From the NCBI GenBank assembly GCA_014529385.2, contig CM043942.1, positions 19,171,991 through 19,235,990 of the forward strand: a stretch of DNA of 64,000 bases, read 5' to 3'. Origin of the DNA: Adiantum capillus-veneris (lineage: Eukaryota > Streptophyta > Polypodiopsida > Polypodiales > Pteridaceae). Of the stretch, positions 1 through 11,464 are shown in pieces. Position 1 is the stretch's first letter, and each line of letters begins with the position of its first letter. A model generated the notes under the pieces. That model saw nothing but the letters and a program-made list of their open reading frames with translations. It did no database searches and was not told the origin of the DNA. Both the position numbers and the translations under genes were made by a program.

Positions 1-889
1 TGTTTTCTTAGTTCCCTTTGGGCCTCTGGATTCAAAAGGAGCCATGGAGCATGTCAAAAGGATAATGGATCTCTTACAATTGGAACCTTGGGAGCAATGA
101 TAAAGTGCTACATACAGCAAACATGAAAAAACTGGGTTTAGCATTATGACCTCTAGAAACCCGTAGAAACTACTCAATATCTAGCCAAGTTTGTAGTCTA
201 TGATTAGATATGGTCACTACCTACAAAATACACACAATTGGCATAAGAAACTAGCAATATCGAGAAAGTTATACTTGCTACTCTAAAATGTATCGTATTC
301 TTCAGCAATCAAAAAACTCAACCATCATCATATACTATGCTATATAGCATATTAGGTCCCCTAAAACTCAAGGAAGATTAGCTTTATGTTATACATTACA
401 CTTACACAATCAAAATTGAATTTGGATATCAAGAAAGCCACAAAAAAAATCATAAAAGTGCTAATTTTGGCCAAAAAAAAGGATTATGCAATTCTTGTAA
501 ATTGGTCATAACTTTCAATTTTAACACTTAGCTCTCCCTACAAGCATCAAAACATGTTGAGAACTATGAATGCCTAACCTCTAGGCATCTAAACCTCACC
601 AACATGAAGTTTAGAGTGGTATAGTTGCCAAAATTTGAAAAAAAACCAAAAAAAGGACTCGTTTTTTCACACAGTTTAGGTTCAAAAATGTTGTGCAAGA
701 CTAAGGTTAATGGTGAGATCGATACTCAAAAAAAAATGCTAAGTTTTTTTCAGCTCATAAGGCAACTTTGTGGATATATAGCACCTAGAAATTCATTTTC
801 GTACTCTTCAAATAATTCAAGAAAAATGGTCACTTAACAGGACACAAAAGTGTCTAAGGACATAAAAGTGTCATGTTACCATTCTAGTG
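1..889. mobile_element. TTAA-flanked DNA element, copy 1 (left part outside window)
   Basis: This is the right two-thirds of a non-coding element present three times in the window. It aligns from base 1 with about position 39509 of copy 2 and ends in GTTACCATTCTAGTG, followed by TTAA at 890-893. The last 60 bases carry the subterminal motif 'GGACA(T/C)AAAAGTGTC' twice. It interrupts a Gypsy gag reading frame that resumes at 894. No transposase is visible, so it is non-autonomous. The TTAA target and CACTAG end are piggyBac-like in form. The family assignment is inference. Confidence 0.8.
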
Positions 890-893
890 TTAA

Positions 894-1415
894 GCAGTTG
901 AGTTTCCTATATTTCTCAGCAGCCCTAGTTTCAGCTGCTTCAAAGGTAGCAGGTGCACCGGCCTCAACTTTTATCTTAAGGTCAGGAAAGAGTCCGGCTA
1001 TGAACCTGTCCTTCTTTAGGAACTCTGCACCATCACCAGGGTTAGCAACATTTCTTACCCATACAGCCCAAAGACGTAGAAACTCTTGCTTGTACAAGTA
1101 GTAGTCATCTAAGTATTTTTGCTTATGAGAAACAATGTCTTTCCATAGCTTTTGAGTGTTTTGGGGATCAAGGAAGTATCTCTTGAAATGATTCACAATT
1201 TCCGTGTAATTCCCTTTCACTTCCTCAGGCAAAGAGTCAAACCAAGTTCTAGCATCTTTCCTAAGGACCACCTCAAACATCTCTACACGTTCTTGATCAG
1301 TTACTATCCTCTTGATACGACAAGACATCTTGAAATTTGCTAAAAATAATTCAGCATCCTCTCCAGGCTCTCCAAAGAAAAGAGGATATCCAGACATTTG
1401 GCATTGGGCCTTCAT
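894..1415 (-). pseudogene. gag: Ty3/Gypsy gag fragment, cut by the TTAA element
   Basis: The minus-strand frame opens at the ATG near 1415 and encodes a retrotransposon gag domain, with motifs such as 'ARTWFDSLPEEVKGNY' and 'LFPDLKIKVEAG' typical of the plant capsid region. The frame runs into the inserted TTAA element at 890-893, and its last few residues come from that element. Gag would form the capsid of the virus-like particle in the cytoplasm. Zinc knuckle, protease and RT are not seen next to it because the downstream part lies beyond the insertion, outside the window. It is a different copy from the larger Gypsy element at 3.5-10.6 kb. Confidence 0.8.
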
Positions 1416-2575
1416 TGAATCGGTTTCAAAGTGACAACACGTTTTTGTTTTTCTTTCTTAAAAAATTTACACAATAATGTTTTCTAAATTGCAATCTATT
1501 CTACAACAGAATAAAAATATTCACATCAAATGACCTATGATAATCAATAAGAGGCAGGATGACAGGGTTTGGTGATGCGAGAATTACTCCTACTCTTTGG
1601 GCACCAAACATGAACACAGAGACACAACACAAAACTTGACTTTGTTGCCAATACACAAATTGTCTTAGGGTCACTGGAGCCCTCTCACCGAGCACCCTTT
1701 TACAATTCACCTTTTAGGCAAACAATTCAACAAGCCCTCAAACCACCAAGCATGAAATGGAACAACAAACTTCAAGGACAATATACCTTCAACCACCTGA
1801 TGAGCCAACTTATCAAGTCAATTTGGAGAGAAGAGTCGTAGTTGCAGCATACAATTGCACCCAAAACTATAAATCTTATTTATGCACAAGAGTAGGCTAC
1901 AAGTGTGGTGAAGAGTATGGCATATACTCCACTCCTCTAGATGGCATAACTAACTTCAAGCTTCTCCATGCACCTATGTGTAGTGATGGAATAGAGCACT
2001 CACAATGCACACACTCTACACAACTAGGCTTGAAGAGTGGTGTGTTATGTGTAGAAAATGGTGTGGTGTAGTGTGATCATGTGATGATTTACAAGGGAGA
2101 GAAGGGCTCTATTTATAGGTTTTAGAAGCCCCGATTAGGATTAGGCCTAATCAAGTTTATTTGAAGGAATAAAAGATTATGCATATTTTTATTTTTTTTA
2201 ATGAGAGTGGGTCTCTCTTGTCCTTTGAGTCGCATGGATGTGGGCTCAAGGGAAGAGAATTCTTGAGGATGAAAGGAGAGAGGATTGAGTGAATATTTGG
2301 GAGTGCCTACTCTAGTAGAGGGAGAATGGTAATATGGACATATATGTAGAGAGAAAGGGGGACACATAGGGTATAGAAATGGAGGATGAAGGCTATGGAG
2401 GTGTGAAAGATGTGGCAATGGTGAAGAGGGTGAATTAGGACATGGGAGTTGCAGGTTTGGGAGTGGGAAGGAGAGGGAGGAGTGTGTGTGAAAGAGGAAA
2501 ATGATAAAGTGTAAGAGGGAGAGTGGCTGCATAGCATGGGAAAACTGCGGTCCACCAATAAAATCATAGATCACA
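1416..2575. other. Probable LTR/leader, no coding signal
   Basis: This stretch separates gag from unassigned sequence. Open frames are short and of low complexity. 2200-2550 is GA-rich on the plus strand. It contains the TATA box noted at 2110. No second copy was found in the window, so its LTR nature is inference from position and promoter only. Confidence 0.35.
2110..2117 (-). promoter_or_regulatory. TATA box, probable LTR promoter of the 894-1415 gag element
   Basis: The minus strand reads CTATAAATAGAG here, a good plant TATA box, and lies about 700 bp upstream of the gag ATG on the same strand. It would drive transcription leftwards. The surrounding 1500-2570 is probably LTR plus leader. 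I could not fix LTR ends or a primer-binding site. Confidence 0.45.
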
Positions 2576-3485
2576 GCTCGTAGCTCAAAAAAATATGAAA
2601 AAATTTGAGGTGAAATTTCAGCTTACGAGCTACAACTTTTATTTGTATCACCTTTTCAAATTCGGGGAGCATGCTATCTTTAAAAATTCAACAAAACCGA
2701 CTTTTTTTTCCACTGCACAAAGTCCTTGTGAGGTCTTTCTTTGGATGATTCTTTTGAATACCTCTAAGAGTGAGCTCCCCATGGTGCATGCATGCATTCC
2801 ACATACCCTTGACCTTATTTGATAGGTCTATAATTGAAGATATTGTTGAGATCATGATATAAATGAATAGTACAACTAAGAAAATCAAATATTGAGGGGT
2901 CTAAAAAAATATGTACATGTCAAATATAAATAATATAGGTGGAAAAAATATAAAGGGGTCAAAATAAATCTCTCTCATTATAAGTCTACCATAAAAAAAT
3001 GAATATTTTTTGTGGTCTAATTTATGAGAGTAATAGAGAATAGATGTAGGAAGGAAAAAATCACAATAGTGAAAAAATATACACATAAATAGAACTAGTT
3101 TTTTTGGATTTTTGTTTGGATGGAGTTACACCAAAAATAAGAGAAGCTTGCATGAAATTATTTTTATATGGAATAAAGAGTATGCAAAATGGTAAGAAAA
3201 AATATGGTAATGGTGAGTCAATGTACATAGCATAAATAACACACCATAGGTAGAAATATTTAAATAAATACCAAAATAATTATGAAAAATCCTTTTATTT
3301 AGGCCCTATATACAATGAAATATTTACACACAAATGGGCCATAATATACTTATAATTTTTTATTTTTTTGGCTCAACTAGCCCAGTGACTAGCAAATTGA
3401 GGGTTTTTAAGAAGATATGGGAAAAGTCTCCTAACTCACACACACCTATATACAGTGAAATGGTAGGGATAGCCACAGTGTTTGG
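2576..3485. other. AT-rich spacer, nothing recognised
   Basis: This is AT-rich sequence with short frames only. I see no domain, RNA gene or repeat boundary. It may include the missing 3' end and LTR of the minus-strand Gypsy element to its right, but no polypurine tract or TG..CA end is evident. Confidence 0.4.
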
Positions 3486-3489
3486 ATGA

Positions 3490-4234
3490 TTTTGGTAGGG
3501 TGGGTTAACTCACTATGGCAATTACGGAGAGCCGAAAAACGGCTATCACTATGTATGACCATGAATTCCTCTAGTAGATATTCAATGATTTCATTAAGAA
3601 AATATGTTCCGCGATCATTGACAATTTCTATTGGTAATCCGTATCATACAAAGACATTCTCATATAGAAATTGTGCAGTGGTTCTTGCATCTACTTTTTG
3701 TGATGCCTTGGCTTCCGCCCATTTTGTGAGATAGTCCGTAGCCACAATGATATATTGGGTATGGGTGCAATATGCATGGGGTGAAATAGGCCCCACAAAA
3801 TCAATGCCCCGTTTTTCAAATGCCGTTGCTCCCATTATTGGCCGTAGTGGCATCGCATCTCTCTTTATTGACACCTTGGTGCGCTAACATGCGTCACAAC
3901 GCTTTACAAACTCCTCAGCATCCATATGCAATGTATGCCACCATATTCCTGCGGTTAAGACAATTTTTTCCGTCTTATTGGCTGAAAAATGGCCTCCACT
4001 TGTTCCTCCATGTGCGTGTTCTAGAATCAGCAGGTATTCTCTTTCACTTGCACAGATTCTAAGTTGATTGTCCTTTCCTCGCTTATAGAGTTGATTCCCA
4101 ATTAAATTAAAGTCGCGAGCCTCCAGCTCTATAGCCCTTTTCTGTGCTTTTGTTATGTTTTCAGGAAATGTCCTTGTTGTTAAGAAATCAATGATATATT
4201 GACTCCATGCAGGTGCAATATTTACTTGAAACAA
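3490..4234 (-). pseudogene. int: Integrase (H2C2 zinc finger plus core)
   Basis: The upstream part (4234 to 3884) carries the HHCC zinc-binding region: 'LEHAHGGTSGGHFSANKT' and 'KRCDAC'. A TAG at 3884-3886 replaces the glutamine that normally follows the second CxxC. The frame continues as the integrase core with 'GIDFVGPI' and 'VATDYLTKWAEA', which contains the first catalytic Asp. A TGA at 3644-3646 follows 'LYENVFV', after which the same frame reads on to 'IEIVNDRGTYFLNEIIEYL' with the second Asp. It fades near 3490, before the catalytic Glu. Integrase would insert the cDNA into the genome. This copy is dead. Confidence 0.9.
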
Positions 4235-4481
4235 TGGCGCGTGATCCTCTGGTCGTTTGGCACTTTATATAGTACAATTGTTAACATAAACATGTGTGTC
4301 AACATACATAGTTGGCAAATAAACCCTATTGTTTCAGTCTCTAGTGTGTTTTCATTGTTGAACAATGAAATGCACAATCCTAGACTTGTACTTCTTCAAG
4401 ATAACACTCGAATTCCTCCTGATTTATACATAATCGTAGAATCTGGTCTGATCCTAGATGATACAGTCGTCCTGCAATCAA

Positions 4482-5195
4482 CTAGAAGTTTTTTGTTTGT
4501 CGATTTGTTTGTTGTTTGGATCTGTCTTCCTTATTATCAAATCTACCTCCAAAGGAAAGAATGCTAACAATTTCCTGAGACCATTTGGGTATCATTTCAA
4601 TATTGAAAAGATAAGCATCAGGTATGTCATCATCTACTCCTTTAGGAGCTTCCCCGTTTTGCAGCCTTGAAAGATGATTCGCCCGTAGATAAGCTTTATC
4701 CTTTTTGACCACCACTATGAAATCAAATTCTAGAAATATAATAAACCAGCGTACAATTCTCCCAGTAATGCATGGTTTATTTACCAGATACAAAAGAGCC
4801 TGATGATCTGTGAAGAACACAAATTTGTTTGCGAGCAAATAATGCCGAAATTTCTTTACAGTATAAATCATTCCTAACCCCTCTCTTTTAGTGGTTGTGT
4901 AGCTCTTCTCTTCACCATTTAACTGTCGGCTTGCATAACAAACTGGGAAATCCATTGTTCCGTCTCCAGGTTGAGCGAGAATACTCCCGATTGCATATGC
5001 AGATGCATCAATGTGAACATGGAATATCTTTTTCCAATCTGGTGCTTTAAGTACAGGTGCTGATACAAGGTTTTCCTTCAGCTTTTGAAATGAATTTTCA
5101 CACTCCTCAGTCCAGTCGAAACTGACTAATAAGCGATACAGAGGTTGTGCAATGACTGCATATATATATATATGAATCTTTGATAATATCCACAA
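4482..5195 (-). pseudogene. RT C-terminus and RNase H
   Basis: The 237-residue frame starts in the RT/RNase H connection ('QPLYRLLVSFDWTEECENSF') and runs through Gypsy RNase H: 'FHVHIDASAYAIGSILAQ' (first Asp), 'CYASRQLNGEEKSYTTTKRE' (catalytic Glu region), 'FVFFTDHQALLYL' (third Asp) and a degraded 'ANHLSRL' where 'ADALSR' is usual. RNase H removes the RNA strand during reverse transcription. The last 30 or so residues are low complexity. Upstream RT is in other frames, so the polyprotein is frameshifted. Confidence 0.9.
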
Positions 5196-5201
5196 TGTCC
5201 C

Positions 5202-6145
5202 ATGAAGGATTGTACTTATTTGGCATTAGTAGGCCTGGGAAATTCTACTATGACTCTGATTTTGTCTAGGTCAGTGGTTATACCATTTCTTGAGACAATA
5301 TGTCCTAAGATACGGCCTTGTCTAACCATAAAAATATACTTTTCCGGGTTAAGACAAATTCAATACGTTCTGCATTTCACAAATACCTTTTGTAAATGGT
5401 CAATATGTTCTTCTTGTAGAAGAGAGTGTACACAGAGATCATCATTATATATTTCTAAGAATATTCTCAGGTATTCTTTGAACGAATGAGTCATTAACCT
5501 TTGAAAGGTAGCTGGGGCATTGGTTAAGCCAAAAGGCATGACTCTATACTCATATATTCCCCATTCTGTGGCAAATGCTGTCTTGTGTTGATCCTCTATT
5601 TCAATTGCCCTGAAAACCCATCTAGAAATGAGTAAGCCGGTTTCCCAGCCACCCTCTCAAGTACATGTTGTGTGATCGGCAGGGATAATTATCCCTTATG
5701 GTGGTTGCATTTACTTTTTTGAGGTTCACACACACTCGCAGCTTTCCGTTCTGTTTGGGGACAACCACAATGGGTGACACCCAATCTGTATGTTCGATTT
5801 CGTAGATGAATTCAGCATCCATCAGCTTGTCAATCTCATTTTTGATTGTTTAGCAAATGTGTCATTATATGTGTAAGGATGATGTTTGCTAGGTTTGGCA
5901 TCCGATTTCAAAGGAATTGTATGTTGGCATATCGATGGATCAACTCCTTTGAGGTCTTTGTAGGATAAGGCTCCTCCTGGTATAAGGCTTACCATGTAAT
6001 AGGGTAGTACATCATAGCCATCCTTGTCGCAAAATTTTGTCGTTGGAATATCTGTAATGGTACAGACATCCAAAGTATGTGTTCCCATTCTAGAGGTTCT
6101 AAGGCATCTTCGGGAAAAGGTTTCGGAATATAATCTTGTCCTCAA
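5202..6145 (-). pseudogene. Reverse transcriptase, frameshifted
   Basis: Three pieces in different frames. 6145-5822 is the region between protease and RT. 5822-5622 has 'DWVSPIVVVPKQNGKLRVC', the start of the RT palm and fingers, then shifts frame after 'RDNYP'. The following 'TQHVLERVAGKPAYSFLDGF' continues in the next frame. The catalytic YxDD box is seen on the minus strand near 5430-5450 as Y-N-D-D followed by 'LCV'. At least two frameshifts make it non-functional. Confidence 0.85.
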
Positions 6146-6585
6146 TAGCTCTTTCTAAGACGCATTCCTCTCTTTTGAAGCTCCCACAATGTGAGGTTCC
6201 GCACATCCATAGCTCTTTTTTTTTTCCCTAACCATGCTGGGAGTTCGGACCCTGCCAATGTAGCTGAATCAAACTCTTCCACTGGTGTCTAGTTTACATC
6301 TTTGTAACTATGGTCTTTTAGGTGTATTTTGGTTGTAGTCTCGCCATGTCTGAGGTATATGTTGTCGTAACCCCAATCCTGGACCATCTTTAATTGTCTC
6401 ATGAATGGTCTTCCCAAGATGATCTCTTAATTGTTCTTTTTGTCGAAATCGACTATTGCAAATGTATGCTCATACTAGATTCCGCACGAAGTGACAATTA
6501 CTTTTTCTAAAAGCCCTAGAGGCTTTTCCATGAACCTATCTCCCACTTGCAATTTCATTCTAGTAGCTCTCAAAGCTGGTTTTCC

Positions 6586-6933
6586 TCATTTTTTCCAGAT
6601 TTCCTTGGTGGAGATAGCGACTTCTGCTCCACTGTCAAGAATAGCTTTGGAAACTACTCCTTGGAATTCTACTGGTAGCGTGGTGTTTCCATTTTCTCCC
6701 TCGCAATATTCTCCAACCTTGTTTAAAGGTACTGGCCTAGTGTTTAGTTGAGGCTTGTCCAATTCTATGATCCCTTCTTGAAGCTTCGAGGTGGGGTCTT
6801 TTACTCCAAATTTTTCTAAGCATTTGCCTACGGTGGTCCACATGTTTGGCCGTAACCTCAGAATTTCAGCTAATGTGATTGTGCATGCCACAGGGGTGGA
6901 CAATAACTCAATCAACCCTTGTGAATCCATCAC
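6586..6933 (-). pseudogene. Retropepsin-type protease fragment
   Basis: The 115-residue frame contains 'GVVSKAILDSGAEVAISTK', with the Asp-Ser-Gly active site of a retroviral-type aspartic protease that would cleave the Gag-Pol polyprotein. The frame breaks just after the flap region. 6146-6490, between this frame and RT, contains the rest of the protease domain in other frames ('ILGRPFM'-type sequence on the minus strand near 6400). Confidence 0.75.
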
Positions 6934-7068
6934 TCTATTAGAAGAAAGTCTTTAAGATGGGATTGCTCTCACCTTAGACTTGGATTCATACTCTTCTAGG
7001 TAAGAGGGTAGAGTTTTTAGCGAGTTTGGTTGGCTGTGCCCCAAACTAATTGATCCCTGGTCTCCCCC

Positions 7069-7721
7069 TTATGAATGTATATCAAAGTTCATTTGTGATG
7101 CTGCCTCAAATTCTTCAATAGGAGGTAAGATGTCATTTTTCTCTTTTCTCGTGCTATTCCTTTGGTAACTCACCCGGCTAGCTTCGTTGGCATCATGGAT
7201 TTGCTTCCACAGGTCATCTAGACCGTTACTATCCTTACCCATTTCTACCAATGTTTTAGGCTGAAAATCATCAATTGTCTCATCTTTTGTATTTGGCACT
7301 ATGATAGGCTCTCCCCTAGACTCAGAGGCAGTCGTGAGTCTCTCCTTCGTGTCTACTTGTTTCTCTAAAGTTGGTTTGATAGGGGTTGGAGCTGGTACTT
7401 CGTGTCAACTTGCAGGTTTACCAAGCGGGTTTTCTATAGAGGATTGAGCTGTTTCAATCATCTTTCAACACATTTCCAACCTCTATTTTTCTATTTCGGC
7501 ATATGATAAGTCATCCATCTTTGCTTGTGGGTTTGGTTGTTTTTGAGTCTGGCTTTGTAAGCTGTTAAAAGTGCGTCTAACTGCTCATTTACGTTTTCTG
7601 CCAACACTGATCCTCCTGATCCTGCACTTTTGGGTTCTGCTATTTCCTTGGGTACTATGGTTGCCGCAGTGTGTGAGATTAGACTAGCTAGATCCTCTAA
7701 CCGCTCTAATCCATCCTTCAT
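7069..7721 (-). pseudogene. Gag-to-protease linker, two open pieces
   Basis: Two minus-strand frames (7721-7491 and 7299-7069, 76 residues each) are rich in Glu, Lys, Ser and Asn, with no recognised domain. They lie between the zinc-knuckle ORF and the protease, where long poorly conserved linkers are common in plant Gypsy elements. One carries a Lys-rich 'TAYKARLKNNQTHKQR' segment. Confidence 0.5.
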
Positions 7722-7866
7722 GTGTTTTAAATCCTTGGATAGAGCCTTTGCTCTCGTTCTCTCCTAGCTTTCATACGCGCCTTTCTAGCTTTCCAAGTGC
7801 TTCTCTGATTTTTCATTTTTGAACTTGGGGCAACGTTTTTTGGCTCTTCAATTATGGGTTCATTCG

Positions 7867-8865
7867 TCATTCTTTGAGATTGGGCACTGCTTGAATAGGT
7901 ATTACTGTCTCATTTTCTGACCCTCCACTGGAAGGCACTGCTTCCAGCATGTTCAAGGTAGTTTTTTCTCCTTTGCTCGGGTTCTTAGGGAAATTAGGAA
8001 TCAAATGAGTAATTCCACACTCGGTGCAATATGCGTGGACTCTAATAATTTCATCATGAGGATAGTCTCTTAGAAAATGGTCTCCACCACACTTGTAGCA
8101 AAGTCCCTTAGGCCGTTGAGGTGCTCCTTGAGCTCCTCTTTGTTGGTATGCATGTCTCTGCCCGCGCATGCCTCCGTTGGCTATGAACAACAATGTTCGT
8201 TCATCCAAGCTATATCTTTCTTCTCCTGCTGCCTGTGCAGCTGTTGGTGGTCCTGCTCTTCCCATCATGCTCCAAGGTTCTGGTGTTGGGGGTTCTTCTG
8301 GTGGATAATAGACAGGATTTGCAGCATATCCATTGGGATCTTCGTAATATGCATGCATAGGCACCAAAGCCTTCTCTTCTGGTTCATTTATTGTTGGTGT
8401 GTATGTTATGCTGACTGGTCGTAATCCTGGTAGGGGTGGTTGCTGCCCCAACACTGGTTGTGGTCTTTCTACACCTACAGGTCCTGGTAGGTTGCCTCCT
8501 TGATACCTAGGCATCTGTGGAAGTTGAGGAGATGCTACCTGAGCGTGGGGAGCATAAGGTCGTTCTCTCACATATCCCTTGTTATAATAACATTCCTCTC
8601 TCCCATGGTTTGTCCTTTTTTGTTCAATAGCACACCACTTGGGCTGTTTAGCCTGAGATTTGGCATACAGGTTAATCTTTTTTAGCACTTCCTCTACAAG
8701 CTGCTCCTGGCTTACAGCTACTTCTCCTTTCGGTGCTGTCTTAGCAGACTTGCTTCCACTTTGTAGTGAGGATGAATCCTTATCAAGATCCTTGAATTCA
8801 TCTTCCTTGTAGACCGCACAATTGTCTACAAGGTAAAGAGCCTCCTTAGTTAACTCGTTTAACAT
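7867..8865 (-). pseudogene. gag: Gag C-terminal part with two degenerate zinc knuckles
   Basis: This 332-residue open frame continues gag. Residues about 100-200 are Pro/Tyr-rich. Two zinc-knuckle-like motifs follow, 'CYKCGGDHFLRDYP' and 'CTECGITHLIPNFP'. Each has C-x2-C-x3-H, but the expected last Cys is Tyr or Phe. Zinc knuckles bind the element RNA for packaging. Loss of the final Cys in both suggests decay, or a relaxed knuckle in this lineage. It is separated from the capsid frame (8893-9366) by a stop. Confidence 0.8.
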
Positions 8866-8892
8866 CGTGCTCCTCTTTATATGTAAGTCCTT

Positions 8893-9366
8893 CTAGAGAT
8901 CTACATTCCTTAGTCCTTGAATAAATATAAGCATAAGTCTGGACTGGGTTGGCAGTTCTTCCACAGGGCAGAACTTAACATATCTTTTTAGTTGTAGGGT
9001 TGTCTTTCGCATAGATTCCCCTTCTTTTTGTTTGAATTTATGGATTTGTGAGACTGTAGTATGAGCTATCCCCCTTTGTGAGAATTCCTCCATAAACTCG
9101 TCAAACACCTCCTCCATAGGCTCAAAGTCTCTATGCTCCACAGAGTCAAACCAAGTAGCAGCATCCTCCTCTAGGGTCAGTCCAAACCCTGCAAATTGGG
9201 TAGGGAAGTCTAACACCTCTTCAGCTCTAATTACACGCACAAAGGCTGCTACATGATCTCTAGGATCTCTGTTTCCCTTGTATTTATTGTTTACCCATTT
9301 TTGCACTTGAGAAGGTCTAATTCTATGATGATCTACAAATCTCATCATTGGTTCTCCTCGTCCCAA
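8893..9366 (-). pseudogene. gag: Gag capsid domain (Retrotrans_gag)
   Basis: This 157-residue frame has the plant gag signature: 'RDHVAAFVRVIRAEEV', 'AATWFDSVEHRDFEPMEEVFDEF', 'EEFSQRGIAHTTVSQIHKFKQKEGESMRK' and 'LMLIFIQGLR'. It is the capsid core of the minus-strand Gypsy element. It lies between an N-terminal ORF and the zinc-knuckle ORF and is separated from both by stops. Confidence 0.9.
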
Positions 9367-9393
9367 TCCATATACCTCCTTTGGCCTTCGGTA

Positions 9394-9777
9394 CTAGGTG
9401 GGTTCCTCTCCCAATGGTTCTCCTAAGCCGTAATTTCTGACGGTTTTTGCAAGAGATGGTTCATCTCGTCGAACTTGTTCTATGGGTTGTCTTCCAGGCT
9501 CTATTGACCCTTGAGTTTTTGGCTTACTCTCGCCTTGATACCGTGAATAGAGTGGTGGTTCTTGTAAATCCCTTAGCCCTCGTGCGGCTGGATAACCATC
9601 TTGGTTTCGTTCTTGTTCTAATGTTGCACTTTGTTGAAGCCATGCCTGCAACGATGGTTGGGTTGCTGGTTGGTTCTGGTAGTTGAACGTCTGTTGTCGG
9701 GTAGAATGTGAGGTCGCGTCGTACTCTTCTGAAAATAGATTTGTCAACTTGCTAGGGGTGTAGGTGACCCTTGGCAC
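9394..9777 (-). pseudogene. Gag N-terminal region, Gln-rich
   Basis: This 127-residue frame is rich in Gln, Pro, Ser and Thr ('NQPATQPSLQAWLQQ') and lies directly upstream of the capsid frame. No domain is recognised. The composition fits the disordered matrix-like N-terminus of plant Gypsy gag. Confidence 0.55.
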
Positions 9778-9821
9778 TTCTTCGGGGGCATATGTTGATG
9801 TTTTTGGAACTGTTGCCTTTT

Positions 9822-10604
9822 CTACCTGCTCTGGGAGAATACGCTTGTATTCTCCCCGTACCTATCAACAAAAAAAATATCCTTCCCCATAGCAATTTCA
9901 TAAGAGAATAAGTAAAGAACCTTGTCTTTGCTTAGTTCGTTTGGGTAGGGTTCTTTGCATCGAAAGTAAGAGACTATTCCCTCGCTCTCATGCTTGTAAA
10001 TTCCCACATTCTCACTATAAGTAGAGACCCTGGTTTTTGTTTTATCATACATAAAAAGAGCTCCGGGTCGATCAATGTTTGGAGGCGGTTCTTGAGTTTC
10101 TGAAACCATTTTTCCTTTTGCCGCGTTATCTCCATATCTATTGTAATCCTCAGGGTTACTAACTATTAGATAGTGGTTCCCCTTTTCGTCTCGGAATCTA
10201 TCTCCATCATCATAGACTGGAATTATTTCCATTCTCTGAGCAGGCCTTTCTTCAATACAAATACACTTGTGTCCTTGATAGTCAGAATAAACTAGAGCTC
10301 CCCTCGAGTTTGTTCCTTCTAAGAAGATTATAGTGAACTTGGAGTCATTCAAAGGATTTTGGGAGGTGCTTCCTCCTGGCATTGGTCCCTCATCGGAGAA
10401 ACCTCCTGGCTGTTGACTACCCATCATGAAGGACTTATCGGATGAAGTGTCAGTATCACTACCCTCCTCAATGATCGGTGCTAGTGGATCTAGCCTTGCG
10501 TGAGTTACACTCTTCTCGGTGGACACTAAGCTACCTTGATCACATGCCACTTTTTGATCTCTAAGAATGTGTCTTCCTGATTTTAAATTCATCAAACTTA
10601 GCAA
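9822..10604 (-). pseudogene. Leading ORF of the Gypsy element, function unknown
   Basis: This 260-residue open frame is the first long ORF on the minus strand. The first half is acidic and Ser-rich ('IEEGSDTDTSSDKSFMMG'). The second half has a more structured look ('GALVYSDYQGHKCICIEE', 'IGIYKHE'-like, 'CKEPYPNELSKDKVLYLFSYE'). I recognise no family. Position upstream of gag suggests either the true Gag N-terminus or an extra 5' ORF. Confidence 0.55.
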
Positions 10605-11464
10605 TGCAATTTAACACAAATCCAACCACTCACCTGGCAAAGGATCAGTTTCCGCACAACTTCTTGCTTTGTCGCCGCTGAATATACATGTACACAAGTG
10701 TTTAATTTCGGCAATTGAATCAAAGAATTTAACCGTTAGAGGTGGTCTTAGTAATGATTGGTATAACTGGAGGGTTAACCTCAACCACTACTGTAGTTTA
10801 TACACTTTTGATGTTCTAGATTAGGTCTGCTAATCTAGAACTGTACTTTCCTTGGATGTTGGTCAATTTACATGGAAAGTCTTAAGTCTATCTTTGCTCC
10901 GTCAAAAGGTCAAACAAGGTCTAAATTCACTTCTGAAAGAAGTTCTGGAACCCTCAAGTCAATTGAAACATAACCCTATGTCCCCAATCAGCTTTTCTCT
11001 TCACTAAGCCCCTGTAGACATCCTACGCATAGGATGTCTCCTACTCTGTTTTGCCTGGTTTTTTCACTATAGATTTCCCTTGATGTGCTGAGTCCACAGC
11101 TGTTTTTACTTTTTGATTTGGACACATATAAGTTGGCCAATGGATCAGAAATTTGTTCCAGCAGCCTGATGTTGGTCTAACCAGTCAAATCAACTCCAAT
11201 TTGGATCAAAATTGACTAGGAGGCTTGCCTCAAGCTATACAACACCCTACTATGCCTACACTCAATTTTTGGCCTCAATTTCATGCATTAGACATTCTAA
11301 ACGTAGCATGTCTAACTGCTCAAAATGGCTTCAAATGCAAATCACAGACTCCCCTTAAGGTCCTTATCACTTTGGTATGCTCAAATCAGAGTTTGGAGTG
11401 CTAAATCACACAAAACACATCCTATGCGTAGGATGTCTGGTTGAAACTTGCATGTCATCGTTTC
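10605..11464. other. Leader/unassigned sequence with near-palindromes
   Basis: Non-coding. It lies between the first Gypsy ORF and LTR-like sequence, so it is probably the element leader. It contains a near-palindrome at 11026-11049 (arms AGACATCCTA / TAGGATGTCT) and its reverse-complement counterpart at about 11417-11438. No primer-binding site was found. Confidence 0.4.

Larger units (their letters stand above)
3490..10604 (-). mobile_element. Decayed Ty3/Gypsy retrotransposon, minus strand
   Basis: Minus-strand frames occur in the order 5' ORF, gag, zinc knuckles, protease, RT, RNase H, integrase, which is the Ty3/Gypsy order (integrase after RNase H). Each frame is broken by stops or frameshifts, so no single polyprotein remains. 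No chromodomain is seen after integrase, so it looks non-chromoviral. Clade placement needs an RT tree. The leftmost end lacks a recognisable polypurine tract and 3' LTR. The partial LTR at 11465 may be its 5' LTR, but that link is unproven. Confidence 0.85.
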
